A stretch of DNA of 64,000 nucleotides from Closterium sp. NIES-65 (GCA_948144175.1 CANXME010002073.1:186001-250000); one strand, 5' to 3'; shown: positions 49,539-60,573, counted from the stretch's first letter. A program made the numbers and translations. Notes: generated by a model not told the origin, from the sequence alone.

Positions 49539-49597
49539 GGTTTTGTATTTGTAACCAACTTTCACTTATTCATTCATTCCTCGTTCTAGTTTTCTCA
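49539..49597 (+). repeat. Last 59 bp of the copia-A 3' LTR
   Basis: GGTTTTGTATTTGTAACC to TTTTCTCA matches the end of LTR-A. 74 + 59 minus the 5-bp duplication equals 128, the exact length of the intact LTR-A. Confidence 0.94.
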
Positions 49598-49602
49598 CTA
49601 AC

Positions 49603-50133
49603 GAGCCCCTTTATCGGGATTACTCTGGACGAGAGGACCGACCGGCGGTGCGGCAAACACATGATTATGATTGCCACTTTTGTTCGCGAAGGTCAAGTTG
49701 TGACTGAGTTCATTGCCCACCTAACGATTGAGAAGGCTGACGCTGCATCGTTGTGTAGTTTGTTGATTTCCCATCTCATGGCAGTCGGCGTGGATCACTG
49801 TCGGATTTCTGGTGTGAGCACGGATGGAGCCTTGGTGATGGTGGGGGCACAAAATGGTATGGTTGCGCGTCTTCGGATGCTCATCCCCAACCTGGTCTCG
49901 TTCCACTGCATTGCTCACCGGTGAGTACGTGCTTATGCAGTGATGTTGAGACGCTGACTTTTTTGTTTCTTTTCTAGCCGAGCTTGTTGAAATGTTTTGC
50001 ACGGAGGCGTTGGCTGCCAAAGCCGCGGCAGAGGCGATTCCAGCCTTCAACATGGTTGACGACATGATCCGCGCCGTCGCAGAGTATCTCGAGCGGTCGT
50101 TTCCATGGCATCAGCGGTTCATGGAGCTGCAGG
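49603..50133 (+). pseudogene. hAT transposase, middle part
   Basis: The exon continues from 35311 with SPFIGITLDERTDRRCGKHM, FIAHLTIEKADAASL, GVSTDGALVMVGAQNGMVAR and LVSFHCIAHR: the catalytic-core region of hAT transposases, with Asp in ITLDE and STDG and the SxHCxAHR motif. An intron with GTGAGT at 49921 and TTCTAG at 49976 is one base out of frame with the next exon (ELVEMFCTEALAAKAAAEAI to HQRFMELQ). At 50133 element G interrupts; the frame resumes at 58481. Confidence 0.85.
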
Positions 50134-50372
50134 TGTCGTGAAACTAACACAATAGGTAGTTAGGAGAATAGTTCGGCCTAGGCTTAGTAGCCTAGGCCAA
50201 GGAGGATCGAGTTGGTTGTGCCAACGGTGTCGAGAGAATTTCGGGAAAAGTGTGTGTTCACTATAGATTTGCAATCACATATATGCAAGTGAACAAAGGT
50301 GCACCACCTAACACAGTTTGTAATAACTACACTAACTACAGCTACAGGCAGTTACAGATATAAACTCTGACA
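50134..50372 (-). repeat. Probable LTR of element G (239 bp)
   Basis: TGTC/GACA termini; the inner border is followed on the minus-strand upstream side by TATGGGGGGG, a polypurine tract. Confidence 0.65.
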
Positions 50373-50809
50373 CCCCCCCATAACTGCGTGCAGCAGGAGT
50401 TTGTGCAGAACACAGCCTGCAGGGGTACACAAATAGCAGCAGCAGCAGGTAGGTAGGTAGGTAGTACAGCAGCAAAGGTACAGCAAGAATTCCTGCTATC
50501 TCCTCACCCTCCCCCTCCCCCTCCCCCCCACACTGCTGCAGAAGCAGCAGAGGGGGGAAGAGAAGAGAGTTGGAGGGACGGCTGCTGGATGGTCTCACAC
50601 CCGCCACCCCAGTGCCACTCCCCCAGCTCCCCCACACCCTCACACCCTCCCCTCAGCGGCAACTGTAGCAGCGGGAAAGAAAGGAGGAGGAGGAGGGCAA
50701 GGGAAGTTGGTCTCACACTCGCCATCCCAATGCGACTCCCCCAGCTCCCCCACATCCTCACACCCTCCCCCCAGCGGCAGCTGCAGCAGTGGGAAAGAAA
50801 GGAGGAGGA
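50373..50809. repeat. Element G interior, left, with two 119-bp tandem copies
   Basis: A GTAGG microsatellite (50449-50464), C-rich runs, then two copies of a roughly 119-bp module starting TGGTCTCACAC at 50590 and 50709 and ending GGGAAAGAAAGGAGGAGGA. Copia-C inserted at the end of the second copy. Confidence 0.8.
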
Positions 50810-51685
50810 TGTCAACGGGAGTTGTGTGTTGGCCCCGTCCACGCTTGGGCGGAGCCGACTTTCGTGGTCGGGTGTTAGGGGAGCAGCCGACCTGCAGCAG
50901 TGGGCGAGCTGGTCGACGAGGAGGTCGACCTGCGGTGGTCGACTAGACCCGGTGGTCGACGAACGAGCAGTCGGTCGTCGAGCAGTCGGTCGTCGAGCAG
51001 TCGGGCGTCGAGCAGTCGGGCGTCGAGCGACATGGTCGTCGACCGAGGGGCATGGTCGACCCGGTGAGGTCGACATCGAGGTGGTCGTTGACTTGGGAGG
51101 TCAACGGACACGTACGGGAGTTGCTGGTCGATGAGGTTGCCCAGTCGACCAGGTTACCTGGGTGACGAAGTGCTGCGGAGGAGAGCGACGGTCGCCCCGA
51201 CGAAGTTGGCGAGACCGACCTCGGTGATGGTATCCCGAGGTCGACGTGGCGGATCAGAGGCAGCCGTCAGCCCGAGGCTGACGTGGTGTGTGTGCTGTGC
51301 AGGTGATGAGGCTCGGTATACCAATCATCTGCACGCATCTGCAAAGCGGGTGCACTGCTGGCATACCGTCGACCTGCAGCGTTGGCAAGCTGTCGACTTT
51401 GCACTGCTGGAGCGCGGTCGACCAAGTTGTGCTGGAACGCGGTCGACCATGCTGTGCTGGCAGTTGACCAACCTGAATGCTAGCTCTGATGTAGTCTTGC
51501 ATTGCCAACTTCATTGTACCATTTGTTGTGATCTTTTCTTAGTGAAACTCTTGCCAAATTGCCCCGTGAACCAGCAAGCAGTGTGAGCACTAGGAAAACG
51601 TCTAAGGACCAACGAACGCAGACATCACACGAGCACACGTGCCTAGCCAGTACTCTAAGCTCCCGTTGTAGTAGTTATCTCCGCA
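50810..51685 (+). repeat. 5' LTR of copia-C
   Basis: TGTCAACGGGAG to TTATCTCCGCA, 876 bp, followed by a putative primer binding site TGGTGCGGTGAGCG at 51686, which does not match initiator tRNA-Met. Confidence 0.96.
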
Positions 51686-51791
51686 TGGTGCGGTGAGCGT
51701 GGACGGCACACGACTTACCTTTCAGTCAGGTCGACGTAGATACCACTTACCTATTTCGTAGTCCCAGGCCGGCAACTGTGCGGAAGTCACT

Positions 51792-54700
51792 ATGGTAGGA
51801 GCCGTAGGTGACGCGGAGGTGGTGGACACCCTGGAGGCACGGTTGGAGAACGCGAGGAGGAAGCATGAGGCCAATGAGTATGGTGACTTGCCCTGGGCGG
51901 TCGTCGAGGCTGGACTCCGCTCCACGTGGGCGACGGAGCACCCGTCTCGACCTGCCTCTCCTCGCCCGGTGAACAACGAAGGCGGCGTCGACGTGGGCGT
52001 CAACGCCGGTGGTTGTCAAGTCGGCAGCAGTGCTGGAGGCACGTCGAGGCAGAGAGGTGTGATACACGCCGGTGAGGTCGGCGGCGTTCAGGCGCGAGGA
52101 ATGCAGTCGACGGCGGCTGCAGGCTCTTCGCAGAGTGACGTTGGAGGTCGACGGAGTGGGCTGTCGCCGATGTCGGCGTCCCAGGTGACAGCAGGTGGAA
52201 TTGCGCCGAGCTACGGCTACTTCAAGTTCACGCCGGACAGGATCTCGGTCACCCCCCCACTGGTCGGTCGACCCGACATTCTCACCTGGAAAGAAGCTAT
52301 CGAGCCCCAGCTGGAGATGGCTGGGCTGATCGGCTTCGCCCGAGGGACCGTGGCGACACCTGGGGAGCACCACCCCGACTTGCGGGCGGAGTTTCGCGCC
52401 GTGCAGCTGCTGACCTTCACGGTCATCTCGCGGTGCTGCTCGCCAGGGGTGCAGATTGCCTTAAAGTGGTGCCGAGAGTATATCGACGCCGGCCACCGGG
52501 CGTGGCACTTCATCGAGTCGACGTACCAGGTCACCGACGACCTGTTTATTGCCCAACTGGAGGGACAGCTGACGCACCTGCGTATGGGTGACGATGAGAC
52601 AGCGACCGACTACTGCAACCGAGCCCGGCGAATTCTCGCCACCATCAGGATGGCCGGCGCGCAGTACTCCACGGCGTCGTACATCACCCATGTCATGCAG
52701 GGACTCTCGAGCAGCTACAACCTCCTGAAGAGGCTGTCCATGGCGCCGAGCACGAGGGCGACGCTCAACGAGGACAACTTAACCTCGTACATCCTGCAGG
52801 ACGAGGCAATGCAGGAGGCTGAGCGATCGCAGGAACTCTTGGCGCAGGCCAACTTCGTCGCCCCGGCGAAGCAAGGAGGCCGACCAGGAGAGCGCGGACA
52901 GTCTGGTGGCGGCGGGAGCGGTGGCTGGATGTCGGCCAAGGAGGTCGACAAGAAGAAGTCGACCAAGAACAGCGGTCGAGGAGGAGGAGGTCGACGATGG
53001 GAGTGCTGGCTGTGCGGCGACCCCGACCACCTCTCCTTCGAGTGCCCCGACCGCAGTGACTCCGACGACGACGACAAGGGCGGCCGCGGGAGGTCGAGCA
53101 GTCGTCGTCCTCGTCGAGGAGGAAACCGGCCGCGCAAGGAGAAGCAGTCGACCAAGACGTCGACTTCGGCGAAGGACGCCGACTCCCCTGCTGGAGGCAA
53201 GGCGCGAGATGACAAGACGCCGTCGTGCTCGCTGGTCGGCGTCGTGGAGCCGACCGTCTCGTTGGCGCCGGAGGCTGGGGAGGACTTCCAGGCGGTGGCG
53301 GCAGCTGTGCAGGCGAACCCGGCGGTGGTCCTGCTCGACAGCGGGTGCTCCCACCACCTGATGGGGACGAAGGAAGCCTTCGTCGACCTGCAGCCGAGCG
53401 GCTTCATCAAGCACGTGCGCGGCTTCAATGGGGCGCTGCAGGATGTCCAGGGCCGCGGCACCGTCGCTCTGCAAGGGGAGGCCGGGAAGCAGGTGCTCAT
53501 CCCCGACGTGCTGTACGTCCCGGGTGTGCGGGCGAACTTGCTGTCGTCCGGCCAGCTGAAGGAGCACGGTGTGAAGCTGCAAGAGGACGGCGACGGGATG
53601 CTGCTCGTCTCGGCAACAGGAGAAGTGCTCGGACGGGCGACGTACTCCGGGCGTGTCCTCTGTACCGACCTGCGTCCCTGCCCAACGAGGTCGACGTCGA
53701 CAACGCCGGAGGTTGTGGCCCTGCGGGCGATTGTCTCGACAACGAAGTTGACGCCGGACCGAATGCATGCGAGGCTTGCACATGTCGGCATGGATACCAT
53801 ACGGAGTTCGGCGAAGAACGAGGTCGCCATTGGGCTGGACCTCAAGTCGGCGCAGGGCGCTGACTCCCCGTGTGTCTCGTGCGTCGGCGGGAAGCTGGCG
53901 CGGCACACCTTCCCCGACAAAGGCTCCGATGCCGACGATGTGCTGGCCGTCGTGCACATCGGCCTGTGCGGGCCGTTCCGCGTGGCTGCCAAGGATGGCA
54001 GCCTGTACTTCTTGTTGCTGAAGGACCGCAAGACCCGCTACGTGTGGGTGAAGCCGATCACCAAGAAGTCGGACGCGTTGCCGGTGTTTGTGCAGTGGCT
54101 GGCGGTGGCTGAGCGGCAGACGAAGAAGTCGGTGTTGATGCTGCGCTCTGACCGGGGAGGGGAGTTCCTCGGGAAGCAGTTCATCGACTTCGTGAACGAC
54201 AAAGGGATCGTCCACGACCTGACCTGCCCATACACCCCGCAGCAGAACGGCATGGCGGAGCGGGAGATGCGGACGGTGGTGGAGTCGGTGCGGACAATGC
54301 TGCTGCACATGGGTGTGCAGCACCACTGGTGGCACCTCGCTCTGCGGCAGGCCGTCTGGGTCCGCAACTGCCTCGAGAGGTCGACGCTGCCGCCGGGGAC
54401 GACGCCGTACTAACTGCTGACCGGGAAGAAGCCCGACTTGTCGCTGGCGCGGGTGTGGGGCTGCATGGCGCAGTTCTTAGTCCCCGAGCAGCAGCGTGGT
54501 GGGAAGCTGCAGCCAAAGGCAAAGTGGGGTCTGCACCTTGGCGTGTCGGCGGCGAGCAAGGGCTGGGAGCTCCTCGACGTCGACACCGACCGGGTGGTCA
54601 CCACGTTGGACGTGGTGTTCTACGAAGAGATGTCGCTGGCCGAGTGGAAAACGGCGTACGGGTCGGTGTCCGGCTGCTCGTCGCTCACTCCGCCATCTGA

Positions 54701-56942
54701 CACCTCGTCGGCGACACTGCCACTGCTTGCCAAGATCGGTGAGCTTCCTATTCAGGACGTTGAGGATGTCCGCCCACCTGCTCCTCCTCCTGCGACCCCC
54801 ACCCCTCCCCTCGTGGTCGATCTGCGTCGGCTGGCCTCGGTATCGGCCTCCGGCGATGAGGGGAGTAGTGCGACGCCGCCTTCGGCCAAGCGCATCGCCG
54901 GTGGCCGACGTAATGAGCGGCACGTCGACGTGGGATTGCAGTCGACGTCGACAGGGGAGGAGCAGGTCGAGAAGCAGGTCGAGGACCAGCGGCCGACAAA
55001 GGAGCAGGCAGCGGTGACGTCGACCAAGGAGCAGTCGGCGACCGGGCAGTCGGCAGGGGAGCCGACCATAGGGGAGAAGTCGGCTGGGACGCCGGCTGAC
55101 GAGCAGCAGGACGTCGAGGGCAGCAGCAACGATGGAGGGGACGCCGAGGAGGTCCAGCCAGGACCACGGCGTTCAGGCCGACTTCGGAGGCCGCCTGACT
55201 TCTTCGTCCCCGCTGCCTTCACCACGGTGTACGACGTGGACGATGAGGCCGACGACCTGCTGTACGACGATCCCGAGGAGGATGAAGAGTTTCCAGAGCT
55301 CGACCCCGACATGTTAGCCGACCCCGAGCACCGTTGGGACATTTCGACGATGACGGTGAAGGAGGCGTTGGCGAGCTGGAAGGGCCCGGCGGTGAAGGCC
55401 GCCATGGAGGCCGAGATTCGTAGCCTCCTCGACATGGGAACGTGGGAGTTGGTCGAACGTCCGCCGGGGGTGAACGTCATGAAAAACCGGTGGGTGTTGA
55501 CGACAAAGTACCACGTCGACGACACCATTGAGCGCGAGAAGGCGAGGCTGGTTGTGAAGGGCTTCACGCAGGTGTACGGCGCCGACTACGACGAGACGTT
55601 CGCGCCGGTGGGCAGCTACGTAACGCTGAGGATCTTCCTCAGCATCGTCGCCGTCCGCAACCTCAACCTGATGCAGCTCGACATGAAGAACGCCTTCTTG
55701 CAGAGCAAGCTCGACAGGGTGCTCTACATGTCCCAGCCAGACTACTTCAATGACGGGACCGGCCGGGTGTGCAAGCTGCTGAAGAGCCTGTACGGGCTAA
55801 AGCAGTCGCCGCTGCTGTGGTACTTGGCGCTCAACGACGTGCTGGTCGGCGCCGGGTGGAAGAAGAGCCAGGTCGACGAGGCTCTCTACTGCAAGGTCGG
55901 AGATGACGGAGTGGCCTGCAGGGTGCTGGTCTACGTCGACGACCTACTCGCCGCCAGCAGTAGCGCCGTGATGTTGAAGGAGTTGAAGGAGCTGCTGGAA
56001 GCCGCCTTCGAGCTGCGTGAGATCTCGCCGGTGCAGAAGTACCTCGGGCTGGAGATCGTCCGCGACAGGTCGGAGGGGAAGCTGTGGCTGCACCAGCAGG
56101 GCTACGCCGACAAGCTGCGTAGGCGCTTCATCGACGAGAAACAGACCGGGCGCACCCCGAAGACGCCGGTCTCGGTCGTTGCCTACGCCGAGCTCACGTT
56201 CGATGACGAGGAGGCACAGGAGCGACAGGAGGAGGAGTACCGGCAGAAGGTCGGCTCGCTGCAGTTTGCGGCGACGAGGACGAGGCCGGACATCGCCTTC
56301 GCCTGCAGCAAGCTGGGGAGCGGCCTCACGGTGAGGAGCGACCAGCACTGGCGCGAGGTCGACCGCTGCCTCGCCTACCTCGCCAATACGCGCGACACCG
56401 CACTGGAGTTCGGCGGTGGACCTGGGTCGCTGGAGCTGGTCGGCTACGTGGACGCCGACGATGCCGGTGACAAGCAGAACAGGACGAGCACGAGTGGCTA
56501 CGTATTCGTCTATGGAGGGGCTGCAGTCTCCTGGTCGAGCCAGCGCATCAAGTGTGCGACGTTGTCGTCGACTGAGTCGGAGTACGTGGCAGCCACCGAA
56601 GCTGGCAAGGAAGGACGTCGACTTCGTTTCCTCCTTGCAGAGTTCCGGCAGCTGGATGCCGGGAAGCCGACCGTCCTTCGGGTGGACAACAAGTCGGCTA
56701 TCACAGTCGCCGAGGGCATGGGGTTGACGGGCAACCTCAAGCACATGGAGCGGCGACAGGCCTGGCTGTAGCACATGGTGAAGCGCGGGAAGTTCTCGCT
56801 TAGGTACATCCCGACCACTGAGCAGCCAGCCGACTTCCTAACGAAGGCGCTGCACTATCCGGCCTTCAACCGGTGCTCCGACGCAATCGGCCAGGTGCGC
56901 TTGGCCGACGTGGGCGACGGCGACAACGACGTGCAGCGGTAG
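51792..56942 (+). pseudogene. copia-C gag-pol, 1716 codons with two nonsense mutations
   Basis: The frame starts MVGAVGDAEVVD at 51792 and ends CAG CGG TAG at 56942 without a frameshift. Gag has an intact zinc knuckle CWLCGDPDHLSFEC (about residue 403), protease is LLDSGCSHHL (about 514), the integrase finger follows (HARLAHVG, CVSCVGGK). The integrase has HIGLCGPF where HIDLCGP is expected, so its first catalytic Asp is Gly; the second Asp (SDRGGEF) and Glu (QQNGMAE) remain. RT (QLDMKNAFLQ, YGLKQSP, YVDDLL) and RNase H look intact. TAA at 54411-54413 (probably from GAA in TPYELLTGKKP) and TAG at 56769-56771 (probably from CAG) interrupt it. Confidence 0.96.
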
Positions 56943-57073
56943 GTGTCATGCCCTCTTGCATGGCTGGTGCGGTGGACGACGTGCTGTGTGTTGGGTGCAC
57001 GTCGATGAGCTATTCTCCGAGGAGTACTGCCGAGTGGACTTGAGGGGGCTCAAGCGTGAACGCGGCAGGGGAG

Positions 57074-57949
57074 TGTCAACGGGAGTTGTGTGTTGGCCCC
57101 GTCCACGCTTGGGCGGAGCCGACTTTCGTGGTCGGGTGTTAGGGGAGCAGCCGACCTGCAGCAGTGGGCGAGCTGGTCGACGAGGAGGTCGACCTGCGGT
57201 GGTCGACTAGACCTGGTGGTCGACGAACGAGCAGTCGGTCGTCGAGCAGTCGGTCGTCGAGCAGTTGGGCGTCGAGCAGTCGGGCGTCGAGCGACATGGT
57301 CGTCGACCGAGGGGCATGGTCGACCCGGTGAGGTCGACATCGAGGTGGTCGTTGACTTGGGAGGTCGACGGACACGTACGGGAGTTGCTGGTCGATGAGG
57401 TTGCCCAGTCGACCAGGTTACCTGGGTGACGAAGTGCTGCGGAGGAGAGCGACGGTCGCCCCGACGAAGTTGGCGAGACCGACCTCGGTGGTGGTATCCC
57501 GAGGTCGACGTGGCGGATCAGAGGCAGCCGTCAGCCCGAGGCTGACGTGGTGTGTGTGCTGTGCAGGTGATGAGGCTCGGTATACCAATCATCTGCACGC
57601 ATCTGCAAAGCGGGTGCACTGCTGGCATACCGTCGACCTGCAGCGTTGGCAAGCTGTCGACTTTGCACTGCTGGAGCGCGGTCGACCAAGTTGTGCTGGA
57701 ACGCGGTCGACCATGCTGTGCTGGCAGTTGACCAACCTGAATGCTAGCTCTGATGTAGTCTTGCATTGCCAACTTCATTGTACCATTTGTTGTGATCTTT
57801 TCTTAGTGAAACTCTTGCCAAATTGCCCCGTGAACCAGCAAGCAGTGTGAGCACTAGGAAAACGTCTAAGGACCAACGAACGCAGACATCACACGAGCAC
57901 ACGTGCCTAGCCAGTACTCTAAGCTCCCGTTGTAGTAGTTATCTCCGCA
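57074..57949 (+). repeat. 3' LTR of copia-C
   Basis: 876 bp, preceded by the purine tract GGCAGGGGAG. Four substitutions against the 5' LTR, all transitions. Confidence 0.96.
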
Positions 57950-58470
57950 GAGGAGGGGAAGGGAAGCATACCACCCATCACCCCAACACCCGCCACCTCC
58001 ATACCCTCCCCCCCACGGCTGCAGGGAAACGAAGGAGGAGGGGGTGGGCGGGGAGAGAGTCGCAGAGCGGCTACTGATGGTTGGCGCGGGTAGGTCAGGG
58101 GCGGCTTCAGGGAGTGTAGGTGCGGGGTGAGGTAGTGGCGGCTGCACCGAGTGCAGGAGCGAGGGCGACTGCTCCAAGGGCAGGCGCCGGGTGATGCAGG
58201 GGCGGCTGCAGCAAGTGCACGCGCGAGTGAGACACCACCGAGTGCGCCAGGGGCGGGTACGCGGCGGCTCAGGTAGGTAGGTAGGTAGTGCACCGTCGCA
58301 CGCCACGGGGCGCACGACGGGCAGGGCACCGTCGCGTGCCATGGGGCGTACGACGGGCAGGGCACCGTCGTGTGCCACGGGGCGCGCGACGGGCAGTTCA
58401 GGTAGGTAGGTAGTTTAGTTCCCCGTCGCACGCCACGGGGCGCACGACGGGCAATTACAGATATAAATTT
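57950..58470. repeat. Element G interior, right, with 38-bp repeats
   Basis: A purine/C-rich module like those at 50590-50809, then GC-rich sequence, then four copies of CACCGTCGCACGCCACGGGG plus CGCACGACGGGCAG at about 58290, 58328, 58366 and 58421. No coding signal. Confidence 0.8.
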
Positions 58471-58480
58471 TGACAGCAGG

Positions 58481-59825
58481 AGGTGTTGACGTCGACAAAC
58501 CTTGAGGTGCAAGGGATTTGCGACGTACGGTGACTTTCAAGAGGTGCTGCAGTCGCACGCTTTCTCCAAGTCCTACCCGCCGTCATGGTGATGTTGTCGG
58601 AGTGGAAGGACTAGACCATGTACGAGCTCGTGACGTCGTACAAGTTCCAGTTCCTGATCATGTTCCTCGTGGACCTTCTCGAGCAGCTCAACGTCCTCTC
58701 GTCGGTTTTCTAGAAGCGGGAGGTTAGTATCTTGGGTGTGTGGTTTGTCTTGTTTCCAACACTAATTCCGGTGTACAGACTTTTGTTTCACTTTTGTTTT
58801 GCAGCTTGACTACGCGTTGGTGCACACCCAGATCGTCCGTACAACCTCCCTGTTGGAGAGCCGGTACATCAATTGTGGTGATGACTTCGTGGGGGTGCCC
58901 AACGAGAGGCTGCACCACTTTATTGAGAAGCATGGTCCGACGGGGTCACCAGAAATGGTGGTTGAAGGAGCATCGTCGGACGGCAGTCTCAGCCGCTTCA
59001 AGATTACCCTTCACGAGTGCACAAACTCGAACTATCGTGGGCCGGGTCATCACCAAGCCTGCGTGGTGCTCTGCACCGACATGGCCGAGCTTGTCGTTGA
59101 GAACCTCCAGTCAAAGCTAGGCGACCTTGACTCTCTTTCTGGAGTGAGACTGTTTATTCCGGACGGATGGCAACCAAACTGGGAGCGAGATGCACGGCAG
59201 GCACAGTGCCAGGAGTGGTTGTTGTCGCTTGTGACGTTGTTCCACGCAGATGAGTCCGACGAGATCCTACTAGGTCAGTTACCCTATGTGTTACCCTGTT
59301 CCCCTTAGAAACCGCATGGTTAACTAAACCCGTGTCTTGTCTAGCCTTGCAGGCATTGACAATAAGCGGGCCTTTAAGGAGCTGCGGACTTTGTGTCCGG
59401 TCCTTGCCAGGGCGCCGAAGAGCGAGCGAAAGTTCCACACGGAACTCCATGCCATTCTCAAGACACCACACTGGCAGCAAGCATACCCCAACCTCGTCGG
59501 CCTTTGGGTGGCTATTGCAGTGCTTCCTCTCAGCACTGTTGAGTGTGAGAGAGGGTTCTCTCGACTGAATCTCATCAAAACGTGGCAGCGGGGCAATATT
59601 AAGGATTGCAAGCTTAGTGATCTGCTGCTTATTTCAATGCTAGACTATGAGCTAGATGTCCTTGGGGTAGTGGAGATTTGGCGCAGCTACAAGAAGCGCC
59701 GGCCAGTCACAGCCCTTCCTGCAAGACACAGGGAGGAGCCCCTGAGGCCTGGGAAGGAGCCTATGGATGAGCCAGTAGTGGTGGCATGTGCTCCTATAAA
59801 ATCTTTGTTAGACTCTGATGCATAA
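58481..59825 (+). pseudogene. hAT transposase, C-terminal part with dimerisation domain
   Basis: The exon resumed after element G runs to 58722 (ELVTSYKFQFLIMFLVDLLE region) and carries three in-frame stops (TGA where RWLSRG is expected, TAG, TAG). After an intron, 58805-59273 encodes LDYALVHTQIVRTTSLLESR to FHADESDEILLG. After a second intron (acceptor TTGCAG at 59352) the last exon encodes GIDNKRAF and GLWVAIAVLPLSTVECERGF to ISMLDYELDV, ending at TAA 59823-59825. PLSTVECERGFS is the hallmark of the hAT C-terminal dimerisation domain. Confidence 0.9.
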
Positions 59826-60010
59826 ATGTGAATTTTGTTAGTGCCTCGGCATCAGAGTAAAATTTGGGTGTTAGTTTGTGAGATGAGCGTTGAAAGTTAA
59901 ATTCAGTCTGTACTTTCAAACTAAAAATTGCTGCCAACTCTGACAGCTAGAGTACCAAGAGGGGTGCACTATGAGCCCTCAGAGTGCCCCAAAACGAATC
60001 TAGGGGCCTG
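59826..60010 (+). other. hAT right non-coding end and terminal inverted repeat
   Basis: No coding signal. The last 13 bases (59998-60010) are the inverted repeat. Confidence 0.75.
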
Positions 60011-60018
60011 GTGGAGGG

Positions 60019-60440
60019 GGGTGGGGGAAGCATCTAAGGTCCTTCACTATTTGTAACAATTATTGTAGGGCTAGTATTATTTGAGCCTACCATAATCGGT
60101 GTTGGAGTAAGAAGGGAATTGGCTTAGCATTTCCGTAGGTGCAGCAATATCGCACCCGTCACTATTGAAGCAGCGTTAGCAGTAGTATCGGATCAGCCCA
60201 TACAAGGGCAGGAAGGTCAACAGTCGCAAAAGTCAACTGTCGCGTCTGTTGACCATCTAGACCGACGACTGACGAGCGAAGAATAGCAACAGGCATAACT
60301 GTCCATACAGTTTACACGCAACAACTCGATAGTAGAGAAAATTGCAAAAGACGGAGTTACTGTAGAAATTGTTAGAGTGAGGATCTTAGATAGGATAGGA
60401 ATGCTTTAGAAGAGTTTGGCAGTAGAAGTCTTGTTGTAGG
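60019..60440. other. Sequence right of the hAT element
   Basis: No gene or repeat was recognised. If the hAT insertion cut the ARP3 3' UTR, the displaced end of that UTR should begin here; no clear polyadenylation signal was seen. Confidence 0.5.
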
Positions 60441-60573
60441 TGTCAAACTACAATGCTACTTCTATTGTGTAGGCTGTAGTGGGGAAGGCTATATGGGGTA
60501 CAACCCAATTAGGGTTAGTACTTGTACTCATTTTGATCTCAATGGAATCATTCCTGCTCGCTAGGTTCCGACA
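60441..60573 (+). repeat. 5' LTR of copia-F (133 bp)
   Basis: TGTCAAACTACAATG to GGTTCCGACA; shares the GTAGGCTGTAGTGGGG, TATGGGGTACA and ACTTGTACT blocks of LTR-A and LTR-B. Confidence 0.87.

Larger units (their letters stand above)
35312..49597. mobile_element. copia-A with copia-B inserted in its 3' LTR, interior rearranged by an inversion
   Basis: CTAAC at 35307-35311 and 49598-49602 is a perfect 5-bp target duplication. Between them lie, in order: LTR-A (+), A gag to linker (+), RNase H end of B (+), LTR-B (+), first 74 bp of LTR-A (-), RNase H and RT of A (-), gag to RNase H start of B (-), LTR-B (-), and the last 59 bp of LTR-A (+). Joining 35311 to 49603 restores the open frame of the hAT transposase (LLTSPF). 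The order is explained by B inserting in reverse into the 3' LTR of A, then one inversion. Confidence 0.92.
50810..57949 (+). mobile_element. copia-C, full-length Ty1/copia retrotransposon
   Basis: Two 876-bp LTRs flank a 5.4-kb interior with one gag-pol frame. GAGGA at 50805-50809 and 57950-57954 is a perfect target duplication. The LTRs differ at only four positions by eye, so insertion was recent. Its family differs from the others here: no repetitive Gly/Pro linker, GTCGAC-rich LTR. Confidence 0.97.
50134..58475 (-). mobile_element. Non-autonomous LTR-type element G, split by copia-C
   Basis: GCAGG occurs at 50129-50133 and 58476-58480, a perfect 5-bp duplication, and removing the insert restores MELQEVLTST in the hAT frame. 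The termini are TG...CA. On the minus strand the left 239 bp begin TGTCAGAGTTTATATCTG after a G-rich tract; the right end begins with the similar TGTCAAAATTTATATCTG and then diverges. About 1.2 kb remain without copia-C, with no coding capacity, only tandem repeats. A TRIM/LARD-type element is the best description; the second LTR is not clearly resolved. Confidence 0.75.
33726..60010 (+). mobile_element. hAT DNA transposon, split by two nested retroelement stacks
   Basis: The termini are CAGGGCCCTAGAT and, in reverse complement at 60010, CAGGCCCCTAGAT (12 of 13). GTCGAGGG (33718-33725) and GTGGAGGG (60011-60018) flank it, an 8-bp hAT-type duplication with one change. Transposase pieces on the plus strand lie at about 34385-35311, 49603-50133 and 58481-59825. 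Removing copia-A with its target duplication (14,291 bp) and G with its target duplication (8,347 bp) leaves an element of about 3.6 kb, a normal size for an autonomous hAT. It is decayed now. Confidence 0.9.

Noticed and set aside
52779-54335. A 518-codon minus-strand frame opposite copia-C
   Set aside because: It is the shadow of the GC-rich gag-pol frame, which carries all recognisable motifs on the plus strand.
50134-58480. An intron of the hAT transposase between MELQ and EVLTS
   Set aside because: The TG/CA termini, GCAGG duplication and exact restoration of the frame show an insertion into an exon, not an intron.
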